Positions 17,859-25,338 of a DNA stretch of 64,000 nt are shown piece after piece (positions within the stretch are counted from its first letter, which is position 1; the number at the start of each line of letters is the position of its first letter). This stretch comes from Pedobacter sp. PACM 27299 (lineage in GTDB: Bacteria; Bacteroidota; Bacteroidia; Sphingobacteriales; Sphingobacteriaceae), in the NCBI RefSeq assembly GCF_001412655.1, contig NZ_CP012996.1, positions 1,984,001 through 2,048,000 on the forward strand, read 5' to 3'. The notes beneath the pieces were generated by a model. The model saw only the letters and a list, made by a program, of their open reading frames with translations, ran no database searches and was not told where the DNA came from. Both the position numbers and the translations under genes were made by a program.

Positions 17859-20800
17859 TTAAAGTTTAACGCCCAGTGAGAAGCCAATAAATCTGGTTGA
17901 AGGATCCTGAAGGTCATTGTCGTTACCAAAGTCTGGATCCAGGATTGGCATTTTCTTCCACATCAATGGATTATAGCTGTAAACAGATAGTTTTACTGAT
18001 TTTAAGCTGCCGAATTTGGCTATTTTTGCCAGGTCATATCCAAGGGATACTCTTCTTAATTTAAAGAATGAGCGGTCAAAGACGTTGGCAAATTTCTTGT
18101 TTTCTTTTTCGCTCACCCTGGCTTCGTAAGGGTAGGTCTGACTCCAGGTCTGCCAGTTTACAGCGGTTGTATTTTGCTTATAGGTTCTGGTGTCGGACAA
18201 TACGTTTCCGTTCACATCTCTTTTCAGTTCACCACCGGTAACCACTACACCATTTGGTACATAGATTGATTTTCCCGCTGCATATTCTTCATCTCTGAAT
18301 TCTACAGAGCTCGGGTGTTTACCACCCCACCACATTTTTTCAATGGTTACGGAGCGCATCACCCCACCCCATGCACCATCAATGTCAATGTTGACATCAA
18401 ATCCTTTGATCGTGAATTTGTTTTGAAGGCCAAGGCGCCAGCTTGGGTCATTGTGACCAAGGTTTACTTTAAAGTTATCTTTTGTTGGCATTCCTGTATT
18501 TGCATCCAGGATCACTTCTCCAGAGGCACTTTTCATCCAGGTGGTTCCATAAAAGCTGTCTGCTCTATCATTAAGGAACAGGTCGCCGAATTTCTCTTTG
18601 TTTTCGTAGATCTCCGTTAGTTTCTTAGCAGAAGCACTCCAGTTTGCAGCGATGTTCCAGCTGAAATTTTTGTTTTTGATTGCAGTAAAATTACCCATGA
18701 TCTCCAATCCCTGAGTTTTGTATTTATTGCCGTTTACTTTACGTGTTTTGAAACCAGAAGCTTCGGAAGTATTTAGGTCAATGATTTGATTTTCATCAAG
18801 GACATTGTAATAGGTGAATTCCAAACCTACTCTTTTTAGTATCGAAGTGGATACACCGACCTCATAAGAAGTTGATTTTTCCGGCATAATGTTAGGGTTT
18901 ACAATGCCTTCAGGATAGGAAACTGAAGGGATAGTGCCGTAAGTGACATCTTTGTTATAGGTAGAATTTACGCTGTACGGAGCAAGATCATTGGATACTT
19001 TTGCCCATGAGGTGTATACTTTCAGGTAGTCCATTGCTTTTGGCAATTTGATATAATCTGAAACCATTGTACTTAAAGATGCCGAAGGATAAAAGTATGA
19101 TCTGTTTTCTTTGGTAAGGGTAGAAGACCAGTCGTTTCTACCAGTTACGTTCAGGTAAACAGCATTAAAAATGTCGAAGTTTGCAGAAGCGTAGACACTT
19201 CGGATAGACTTTTGCTCCAGGGAGTTTTTAGCTTGTACAGGTCCTTGTGTATTGTTCAAATTATATACAAAAGGGACAATTAAACCATCACTTGACGCAT
19301 ATTCCTGCTGTACATCCCTGTTGAAGGTAGATGCACCTGCATTTACAGTGAAGTTCAGGTCCTTTGAAATTTCCTTATTGTAGGAAGCCAGGAAATCAAG
19401 GTCAATGTTTGTTTGTGAATTGTTCCACATCTTGTAATCTCCGTTTCTTGAATCGCCATAGTTCATATAGGACTTAGGACTCTTCATATCTTCAAAAGAC
19501 TTCTTTTCACGGCCGGAAGCTCTTGCTTGTAAGCTCAATCCCGGCATGACCTGCCATCTTAATTTTGCTTGTGCATTTAACACGTTTCTATTGGTAGACT
19601 GCGTTAATTCTTCCGACGCGAAGTATGGATTGTTGTACCATGCGTAGTTGTAATTTGCTTGTCTGTAGCCTTCTAATCCTGGAACATACATGTGGTCTCT
19701 CAGGTCTTTTCCGTTTACATCATCACCCATCCAGATTAAAATAGTGTACATGTGGTTTTTAGGGCCGTAACCATATCTTGGATAATTTGGTGAGGACACC
19801 TTGTTATAAGATAATGTGGCATCTAATTCAAGGTCGCTGCTCAGTTTAAAGGAGGAGTTGAAGTTTGCGCCACCAGTTGTTAATGAGGTGTTTGGCACCT
19901 GTCCGCGTTGGTATCCATAAGTTCCGGATACAAAAAACTTAGCTTTATCAGATTTGTAGGCGACAGAGAAATCATTATTAGTGACGATTCCTGGTCTAAG
20001 GAAATCTTTTAGGTTGTCGTGTCTTACCCAGTCGGTAGGCACTCTTTCATATTTTGATTTATCATCATACATGGTTCCTTTAACATTTCCCCACCATTCA
20101 ATAGTTTCTCCGGTTTGTTTGTTTCTGATTGGGCTGTTCCATTGTGCAATTTTTACACCTGGCTGAAACTTTGGTCCCCAGATCATATCACCATCTGAAA
20201 TACCGCCGTCTTCACCATCCCAGAACTCATATTTTCCATTAGAACCGTTTCCATATTCTGTTTGTGTTTTTGGAAAAACGGTATAGCCAGCGGAGATCAT
20301 ATTGTTGGTATTGATATTGATTTCCAGTCCGTCTTTTTCTGCGTTTTTCGTAGTGATGAGGATGGCTCCGTTTTTACCTCTGGAGCCGTATAATGCAGAA
20401 GCAGTGGTTCCTTTTAATACGTTGATGTTGGCAATGTTATCACCTGAAACATCGAAAAAGTCTGTTTCTACAGGGATACCGTCAATTACGATCAATGGAT
20501 TTTTTCCTCTTAAAGAGAATGATGGTGCCTGAAACATACCGGTAGGGTTGTTTACTGTTAATCCAGCAACCTGGCCGGATAAAGCATTTCCAATATTCAT
20601 GGTTTTTGATTCCGACAAGGCATCCATTTTAACTTCCTGGGTGGCATATCCGAGCTTTTTCTTTTGCTGTTTGATACCAATGGCTGTAACGACTACTTCA
20701 TTCAGGGTTTTTGAGTCTTCCTGCAGTATGATATCTAGTTTTGTTTTCCCATTCACAGGGACATTTTGAGTCAGGTAGCCGATATAGGTAAAAGAAAGGG

Positions 20801-21002
20801 TTGGATTGGCAGGAGTGGAGATGCTGTAATTACCTTCAAAGTCGGTGGTTGCAACTTTTGCGGTATTGACTACTGAAATACTCACTCCGGGAATTCCGAT
20901 CCCTTTGGTGTCTTTGACGACTCCTTTAACGATGTTTTGTGCAAAGGCGAGCTGATTAACCAGCAGGCATAACACGGTAAGTAATAGTAATTTTCTTTTC
21001 AT
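17859..21002 (-). CDS. SusC/RagA-type TonB-dependent receptor (second pair)
   Basis: 1047 residues: signal peptide (to about residue 21), carboxypeptidase-D-like regulatory domain (25-105), plug domain (Asn-Pro-Leu-Ile-Val-Ile-Asp-Gly, then Ala-Leu-Tyr-Gly-Ser-Arg-Gly-Lys-Asn-Gly-Ala), and barrel. The plug has a slightly unusual Ser-Arg-Gly-Lys-Asn version of the usual Ala-Arg-Gly-Ala-Asn. No STN domain is present. It is first in a minus-strand unit with SusD-like_2 and phospholipase C. A -7 box lies just upstream (21025-21032). Confidence 0.9.
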   Translation of the reverse strand: MKRKLLLLTVLCLLVNQLAFAQNIVKGVVKDTKGIGIPGVSISVVNTAKVATTDFEGNYSISTPANPTLSFTYIGYLTQNVPVNGKTKLDIILQEDSKTLNEVVVTAIGIKQQKKKLGYATQEVKMDALSESKTMNIGNALSGQVAGLTVNNPTGMFQAPSFSLRGKNPLIVIDGIPVETDFFDVSGDNIANINVLKGTTASALYGSRGKNGAILITTKNAEKDGLEININTNNMISAGYTVFPKTQTEYGNGSNGKYEFWDGEDGGISDGDMIWGPKFQPGVKIAQWNSPIRNKQTGETIEWWGNVKGTMYDDKSKYERVPTDWVRHDNLKDFLRPGIVTNNDFSVAYKSDKAKFFVSGTYGYQRGQVPNTSLTTGGANFNSSFKLSSDLELDATLSYNKVSSPNYPRYGYGPKNHMYTILIWMGDDVNGKDLRDHMYVPGLEGYRQANYNYAWYNNPYFASEELTQSTNRNVLNAQAKLRWQVMPGLSLQARASGREKKSFEDMKSPKSYMNYGDSRNGDYKMWNNSQTNIDLDFLASYNKEISKDLNFTVNAGASTFNRDVQQEYASSDGLIVPFVYNLNNTQGPVQAKNSLEQKSIRSVYASANFDIFNAVYLNVTGRNDWSSTLTKENRSYFYPSASLSTMVSDYIKLPKAMDYLKVYTSWAKVSNDLAPYSVNSTYNKDVTYGTIPSVSYPEGIVNPNIMPEKSTSYEVGVSTSILKRVGLEFTYYNVLDENQIIDLNTSEASGFKTRKVNGNKYKTQGLEIMGNFTAIKNKNFSWNIAANWSASAKKLTEIYENKEKFGDLFLNDRADSFYGTTWMKSASGEVILDANTGMPTKDNFKVNLGHNDPSWRLGLQNKFTIKGFDVNIDIDGAWGGVMRSVTIEKMWWGGKHPSSVEFRDEEYAAGKSIYVPNGVVVTGGELKRDVNGNVLSDTRTYKQNTTAVNWQTWSQTYPYEARVSEKENKKFANVFDRSFFKLRRVSLGYDLAKIAKFGSLKSVKLSVYSYNPLMWKKMPILDPDFGNDNDLQDPSTRFIGFSLGVKL

Positions 21003-21024
21003 ATTTGTGTTTGATTTTATAGCT

Positions 21025-21032
21025 CAAATCTA
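21025..21032 (-). promoter_or_regulatory. Bacteroidota -7 box for susC-susD-plc
   Basis: The minus strand reads TAGATTTG, a perfect match to TAnnTTTG, 22 bp before the susC start. No TTG lies at the usual -33 distance, so only half of the promoter is visible. The rest of the 339-bp gap (21003-21341) is AT-rich with no ORF or stable hairpin that I can see. Confidence 0.45.
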
Positions 21033-21341
21033 AATTCATGCTGTAAAAAGAATATGAATGTGGCATTATGGTTATGATTTTGTCAATTTCTTGATTCATC
21101 TAAAGGATTGGTTTTTTTTTGCTCATTCAGGTTTGTTGTAAATGGGCTAAAACGGTTTTAATAGTTGTTTTGTGGGCTTTTTTTGATGGAGAAGGCTAGC
21201 TCAGGAGAGGAAGCTATTGCATAAATCAATAGCTTTTGGGAGTATGATTTGTTAATCAGATATTAGAATTGTGTTATTGATGTTGTAATCATAAAAATTA
21301 CAGTCAATAAAAATATTTATGTAATTGATTAAAATCAGGTG

Positions 21342-21715
21342 CTATCTGTGCAGATTACAATAATTGTCATTCCATTCGGTTAAAACCTGAATCACTGGAA
21401 GTAGTGTGATTCCAATTTCAGTCAGTTTATATTCCACTCTCGGGGAGATTCTGCATAGGCTTTTCTGCAGATGATTCCATCGCGTTCCAGCTCTCGAAGT
21501 TGTATGGTCAATGTAGTTTGCGCAATATCATCCATTCTTTTTTTCAACTCCCCAAATCTGGATACAGAATCTTCGGCGATGATTTTAATCAGTAACATCT
21601 TCCATTTACCGCCCATTATTTTTAAAGCATTTGTCACGGCACAGTTATTTGTTGAATATTCGTCTTTTTCTTGTTTTGTAACTTCCTGGTTATGAATATT
21701 GGTATTGTTTTCCAT
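21342..21715 (-). pseudogene. HxlR-family regulator with a frameshift
   Basis: The winged-helix core is typical of HxlR (Cys-Ala-Val then Met-Gly-Gly-Lys-Trp-Lys-Met-Leu, and Gln-Thr-Thr-Leu-Thr-Ile-Gln-Leu-Arg-Glu-Leu-Glu). The frame ends early at 21422 after a non-family tail (Pro-Arg-Glu-Trp-Asn-Ile-Asn). Adding one G to the GGGG run at 21442-21445 restores Pro-Pro-Arg-Val-Glu-Tyr-Lys-Leu-Thr-Glu-Ile-Gly, the family consensus, through to a stop at 21342. I chose the ATG at 21715; a longer start at 21763 would overlap the divergent promoter. It is either a true one-base deletion or a homopolymer sequencing error. Family members repress divergent neighbours, here the MFS gene. Confidence 0.8.
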
Positions 21716-21737
21716 ACTAAGTATCGTTTTATTAACT

Positions 21738-21757
21738 ACTTGCAGGTACTTACAAGT
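21738..21757. promoter_or_regulatory. Palindromic HxlR-type operator
   Basis: The 20-bp site ACTTGCAGGTACTTACAAGT is an imperfect palindrome (8 of 10 base pairs symmetric), resembling the ACTT...AAGT sites of HxlR-family repressors. It lies between the divergent regulator and MFS genes and overlaps the -33/-7 spacer of the MFS promoter, so binding would block it. Confidence 0.6.
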
Positions 21758-21770
21758 AGGCACATCTTTG
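21740..21770 (+). promoter_or_regulatory. Promoter of the MFS gene
   Basis: TTG at 21740-21742, a 20-bp spacer, then CATCTTTG at 21763-21770 (one mismatch to TAnnTTTG). This is the spacing of Bacteroidota sigma-ABfr promoters. The palindrome at 21738-21757 overlaps it. Confidence 0.5.
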
Positions 21771-21813
21771 CGGTCAGAGCAGGGCTTATTGCCTTGTTTA
21801 AATGACCTAAAAT

Positions 21814-23241
21814 ATGATCAAGCAAATCAATAACAAGCGGATATTGTCCATTCTTTCCGCTGCTGCATTCCTCTCTGTGCTGGATATTTTTATTGTAAAT
21901 GTAGCACTTCCAACTATTAAAAAAGACCTTCATGCGACAGATGCAGATATACAACTGGTGATTGCCGGATATTTATTAGGCTATGCAGTGTTTTTGATCA
22001 CGGGAGCCAGGGCAGGAGACTACTATGGGAGGAAGAAAGTTTATGTGATTTCTATGTGCTGCTTTACATTGGCTTCGTTGCTTTGTGGGATTGCACAGAC
22101 ACCACTGCAATTGAATGCTGGCCGTGCGTTACAGGGGGTAAGTGCTGCATTTATGGTTCCTCAAAGTTTAGCTTACATTCAAATGCTTTTTCCAGATCAG
22201 AGCGCCAGGGCTAGGGCCTTGGGATTTTATGGGAGTGTTGCTGGAGTTGCGTCGGTTATCGGACAATTTCTTGGTGGTTTCTTACCGGATATACATTTTT
22301 CAAATGAACTGTTTAGTCATCTGGATGGTTGGAGATTGATTTTTCTGATCAATGTTCCTCTAGGAATTGTGGCTGTTTATAATGCTTGTCAACATTTAAA
22401 AGAACATAAATTGCTGAAAACTGGCAGCTTTGATGTATCTGGAGTTGTATTGGGAAGTATGGCACTTTTAGGTTTGATCTATCCGCTGATCCGGGGGAGA
22501 GAATTAGGCTGGCCATTGTGGAGCCTGGTGCTTTTAGGTAGTTCCTTCCTGTTATTGTATCTGTTTGTGAAAAATCAGCAAGTTAAAATGAAAAGAGGTG
22601 TACCTGTTTTGATTGATTTTAAGCTGTTTTATTATGCGGATTTTAGGATTGGTCTTTTCATTGCTTTGTTCTATTTTATTGCTCAGGATTCTTACTTTTT
22701 AATTACGGGTTTAATGCTGCAGGATGGCTTACATGTCAGTTCTTCAGAAACAGGTTTGCTATTTGTTTTTCAAGGTTTAGGGTATGTATTGGGTGCTGTA
22801 GGTTCGCTGGTATTGATCAAAAAGTATGGTAAAAAGGTGATTCAAATGGCGGTATTACTGATGATGGTATCCCTGCTTTTACATGTTTTTCTTTTTAGTG
22901 CAGCAAAGGTAGATTGGTATTTATCTTATCCGCTGCTGCTGATGTACGGTGTAGGCTGCGGGGCAGTATTGCCATCGATTATGTCCCTGGCATTGCAACG
23001 TATTCCTGCTGATTTAGCGGGATCGGCCTCAGGTTTATATTCTACCATTCAGCAGGCTGCAGTTGCTTTAGGTATTGGCTTAACAGGCGGTGTTTTCTTT
23101 TCTTTCCTATCGGAAGGCGCAAGTAAAACTGATTTTGTAAATGCTTATATGGGGGCAACGGCGTTGAATGTTTTGGCTTTAATAGGTGTGTTGTTTTTTC
23201 TTTATAGGCTTCCTGAAGGTGGTAAGGGAGAAGATGCATAG
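21814..23241 (+). CDS. DHA2-type (14-TM) MFS drug efflux transporter
   Basis: 475 residues, almost entirely hydrophobic helices. The first helix carries Leu-Asp-Ile-Phe-Ile-Val-Asn-Val-Ala-Leu-Pro (DHA2 motif D1). Motif A (Gly-Ala-Arg-Ala-Gly-Asp-Tyr-Tyr-Gly-Arg-Lys) follows helix 2, and a Gly-Pro-less motif C variant (Gly-Val-Ala-Ser-Val-Ile-Gly-Gln-Phe-Leu-Gly-Gly) lies in helix 5. Proton-coupled export of toxic organic compounds is the family role. It is divergent from the HxlR-type regulator, a common arrangement for inducible efflux. If the regulator is really broken, this pump may be constitutively expressed. Confidence 0.9.
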   Translation: MIKQINNKRILSILSAAAFLSVLDIFIVNVALPTIKKDLHATDADIQLVIAGYLLGYAVFLITGARAGDYYGRKKVYVISMCCFTLASLLCGIAQTPLQLNAGRALQGVSAAFMVPQSLAYIQMLFPDQSARARALGFYGSVAGVASVIGQFLGGFLPDIHFSNELFSHLDGWRLIFLINVPLGIVAVYNACQHLKEHKLLKTGSFDVSGVVLGSMALLGLIYPLIRGRELGWPLWSLVLLGSSFLLLYLFVKNQQVKMKRGVPVLIDFKLFYYADFRIGLFIALFYFIAQDSYFLITGLMLQDGLHVSSSETGLLFVFQGLGYVLGAVGSLVLIKKYGKKVIQMAVLLMMVSLLLHVFLFSAAKVDWYLSYPLLLMYGVGCGAVLPSIMSLALQRIPADLAGSASGLYSTIQQAAVALGIGLTGGVFFSFLSEGASKTDFVNAYMGATALNVLALIGVLFFLYRLPEGGKGEDA

Positions 23242-23303
23242 GGGAAATAAAATTAATGTGGCAGTAATTAAATTGGAAAAAAATGTATGAATCTTCGCAA
23301 TAA

Positions 23304-23690
23304 ATGTATCTTAATGGAAAATTCGATGATAAAAAACTGGATTTAGGTTTAACTTCTAAAAGTAATGAGATAGATGCCAACATCATGGAGCTGTTCCATA
23401 GAAAATTTGATGAAGCGATCAAGATAACCGGCAAAAGAGCCGATGTGACTCCGAAGATGCAGCTAAAAATTTATATGGAAGTCAATAAGTTACTGGAATC
23501 CTATCCAAATGAATATTTTAGTTTATTGGCATTATACTATAACAGTTTTTACGATAGAGCATTGATTATTCGAATCACATATTATCAGTATTACGAACGT
23601 TTAATGCTGACCTTCAACAGTCTGCTCAGTGTCGGTAGTGGAGGCTGTTGTGTTTGCCTATGTATCTCCGTCAGTGCAGGCAATCAATAG
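23304..23690 (+). CDS. Hypothetical protein
   Basis: 128 residues, not recognised. The first roughly 100 residues are a plausible mixed helical protein (Lys/Glu/Tyr-rich), but the last 25 (Gly-Gly-Cys-Cys-Val-Cys-Leu-Cys) look like out-of-frame sequence. In the next frame from about 23630 the reading is smoother (Glu-Ala-Val-Val-Phe-Ala-Tyr-Val-Ser-Pro-Ser-Val-Gln-Ala) and continues to about 23760, so a frameshift is possible. It stands alone 62 bp after the MFS gene. Confidence 0.4.
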   Translation: MYLNGKFDDKKLDLGLTSKSNEIDANIMELFHRKFDEAIKITGKRADVTPKMQLKIYMEVNKLLESYPNEYFSLLALYYNSFYDRALIIRITYYQYYERLMLTFNSLLSVGSGGCCVCLCISVSAGNQ

Positions 23691-23828
23691 TGATGCAGGA
23701 AGTAGTAGGAGCATAAGATGCCTTGAAATAGGAGTGTTTTTTTTCGTTTGTGGAAGAGCATAATTCGCACCAAGATTATAGCCTTTTGACGAAACAAAAG
23801 AAAAAGGAAGTCATTGTCAGGTAGAAAG

Positions 23829-24761
23829 CTATGGTGATTGTAATACTTCTTTCTTGCTTGATAAATACTTATCTAATATATAATCCGTAAGAGGTTTCAG
23901 CCTTTTGTCGGTATATACGGGATGGATACCATCAGCGGTATAAAACTCTAATTCTCCCTCAATTTTAGCGTACCAAATTCTTCCTATCCCATTTTTGGTA
24001 ATTGTATCTGGAAGGGTGATTTTTTTTAAATGTGCTACCTTTTCGGTGTCTAAAGCAATGATGGGATAATCACTCGCTTTTTGATTACATGATATACGTT
24101 CGTAATGATCGCCTGTCCAATGCATACACTCTTCAGTTGGACTCATGAATAGCAATGCAGCACCTAGGGCGATAGCTACAGCTGCAACAGAAAGAGTCGC
24201 ATTTAAAATTACTTTCTTTGTGGGAGTGGGTGTTTTTCCAATTAGCGTTTGCGATATGGTCTGTCCAATTTCTTTGGGCTCTATCTTTTCTTTTACTATT
24301 TCCGGTGAAGTAGACGTTACTTCTTGTTCAATTAGGTTATCTACGTTTTCAATATTAATGACATTATTTGTTGATTCATCTAAGGAAACTGCCGATGATT
24401 TTAAGGCATAAGAGTTGCCAAATTTATAAGGTCTAGGTTCGAAGTTTATTAGCCAAGCAAGCAATGCAATATTTTTATCTTCGGTGTCATTCGTTCTTCT
24501 ATTTAAAAAGTTTATTAAGGGCTTGAATTTGTCATTTTCAAAGTTTCTGATACTTTGAGCATAGTTGGTGGACTGATCTTTTAATCCGAAAAAAAGCCTC
24601 AATGTTTGATCGTCCTTTTGTAAATATCTTTCCATGTAAACGATAAGACATTCGGCCTTCAATTTTCCTGGAGTAGGGTGTAATAAATTAATTGAAAGGG
24701 TACTCTCAGCTCTCTTTTTTTGATACTCACCAAGAACTTTCTCTTTATAGTCACTAAACAT
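23829..24761 (-). CDS. Hypothetical single-pass membrane protein
   Basis: 310 residues. The N-terminal 130 residues are soluble and helical. A charged, Thr/Glu-rich linker (about 135-190) follows, then one membrane segment (about 190-208: Leu-Ser-Val-Ala-Ala-Val-Ala-Ile-Ala-Leu-Gly-Ala-Ala-Leu-Leu-Phe), then a 100-residue outside domain with a Cys pair (Glu-Glu-Cys-Met-His-Trp and Ile-Ser-Cys-Asn). The layout recalls membrane-anchored regulators with a cytoplasmic head and periplasmic sensor, but no HTH or enzyme motif is clear. It is divergent from the peptide/two-component cluster with a repeat-rich gap between. Confidence 0.6.
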   Translation of the reverse strand: MFSDYKEKVLGEYQKKRAESTLSINLLHPTPGKLKAECLIVYMERYLQKDDQTLRLFFGLKDQSTNYAQSIRNFENDKFKPLINFLNRRTNDTEDKNIALLAWLINFEPRPYKFGNSYALKSSAVSLDESTNNVINIENVDNLIEQEVTSTSPEIVKEKIEPKEIGQTISQTLIGKTPTPTKKVILNATLSVAAVAIALGAALLFMSPTEECMHWTGDHYERISCNQKASDYPIIALDTEKVAHLKKITLPDTITKNGIGRIWYAKIEGELEFYTADGIHPVYTDKRLKPLTDYILDKYLSSKKEVLQSP

Positions 24762-24785
24762 CTTTTAACTTTTTTATATAAAATA

Positions 24786-24852
24786 AATGGAATTCCTGGA
24801 ATCTCTCCAGTTTTTTTGGAATTCCATTGGAATCATCGGAATCAATGGAATC
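24786..24852. repeat. GGAAT repeat cluster with 11-bp inverted repeat
   Basis: AATGGAATTCC (24786-24796) is repeated inverted at 24818-24828 with 21 bp between. Six GGAAT units occur within 66 bp. It sits directly upstream of the minus-strand membrane protein gene (ATG at 24761), so it could be its operator region. Confidence 0.55.
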
Positions 24853-24958
24853 GTTTGGTAGTAAGCATTTTGTGCTGCCGTATGTTTGCTTTAGAAATCA
24901 CATAAACCTTGGTTAGCTATCGAGGTAAATGTACAAAACAGATTTCATAAAGAGAGGA

Positions 24959-25010
24959 AATAGCGGGAGTTCGTATCCGGTTTGGGAAGCAGTTACTCGT
25001 TCCCGCTATT
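24959..25010. repeat. Inverted repeat, 10-bp stem
   Basis: AATAGCGGGA (24959-24968) pairs perfectly with TCCCGCTATT (25001-25010) across a 32-nt loop. It is part of a three-hairpin series before the peptide gene. Confidence 0.6.
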
Positions 25011-25032
25011 GATTCTCAGACTTCCCAAAAAT

Positions 25033-25050
25033 TTAAGAAGCGCTTCTTAA
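25033..25050. repeat. Perfect 18-bp palindrome
   Basis: TTAAGAAGCGCTTCTTAA is its own reverse complement. It is a likely dimeric protein-binding site or cruciform, 72 bp before the small peptide gene. Confidence 0.65.
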
Positions 25051-25062
25051 TTGAATTGTAGC

Positions 25063-25091
25063 AGTCTCCGCGGTAGGATTCGCGGAGGACT
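25063..25091 (+). repeat. Bulged hairpin before the small peptide gene
   Basis: AGTC plus TCCGCG pair with CGCGGA plus GACT, with one bulged G and an 8-nt loop (GTAGGATT). It lies 30 bp upstream of the ATG at 25122 and could be a leader structure. Confidence 0.5.
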
Positions 25092-25121
25092 ACGGAGTAT
25101 TTCATTTTTAAATTTTTGATC

Positions 25122-25289
25122 ATGTTACAAATATTAATAGCCCTGTTTTTAGGTTTTTCAAGCCCAAAGTCTGATAAGTATAACTCTACTTCTAATAGCC
25201 CTAAGGGTAATGTCTCTACAGCGAGTGATACCGAAGGAGAAGGTGGTCATATTCCACCGAAGAAACCAACACCACCTACCAGCAATTAA
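25122..25289 (+). CDS. Small secreted peptide gene (55 residues)
   Basis: Too short for routine calling. ATG at 25122, stop at 25287-25289. The first 14 residues are hydrophobic (Leu-Gln-Ile-Leu-Ile-Ala-Leu-Phe-Leu-Gly-Phe-Ser-Ser). The rest is Ser/Thr/Pro/Lys-rich with a Gly-Glu-Gly-Gly stretch and a Pro-Pro-Lys-Lys-Pro-Thr-Pro-Pro tail. The layout is that of an exported peptide. It lies 49 bp before a sensor kinase whose N-terminus is lipidated and carries TPRs, so a peptide-signal role is possible but unproven. Confidence 0.5.
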   Translation: MLQILIALFLGFSSPKSDKYNSTSNSPKGNVSTASDTEGEGGHIPPKKPTPPTSN

Positions 25290-25313
25290 GAAGGTCTTAA
25301 TCTTATAATTTTC

Positions 25314-25321
25314 TATATTTG
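25314..25321 (+). promoter_or_regulatory. -7 box before the sensor kinase gene
   Basis: TATATTTG is an exact TAnnTTTG match, 17 bp before the TTG start. No convincing -33 TTG is seen. It overlaps the first copy of the 20-mer repeat. Confidence 0.4.
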
Positions 25322-25337
25322 AGCAAATTGTATCGCT
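25318..25337 (+). repeat. 20-mer repeat, copy 1 (before kinase)
   Basis: TTTGAGCAAATTGTATCGCT. A second copy with 18 of 20 identical bases lies at 27717-27736, just after the response regulator gene. A same-strand pair flanking the operon suggests a regulator-binding or processing site. Confidence 0.55.
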
Positions 25338-25338
25338 C

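Larger units (their letters stand above)
24762..25121. other. Repeat-rich intergenic region without a gene
   Basis: A 360-bp gap between the divergent membrane protein and the small peptide gene. It contains an 11-bp inverted repeat with clustered GGAAT units (24786-24852), a 10-bp stem with a 32-nt loop (24959-25010), an 18-bp perfect palindrome (25033-25050) and a bulged 10-bp hairpin (about 25063-25091). No ORF of note. Confidence 0.7.
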
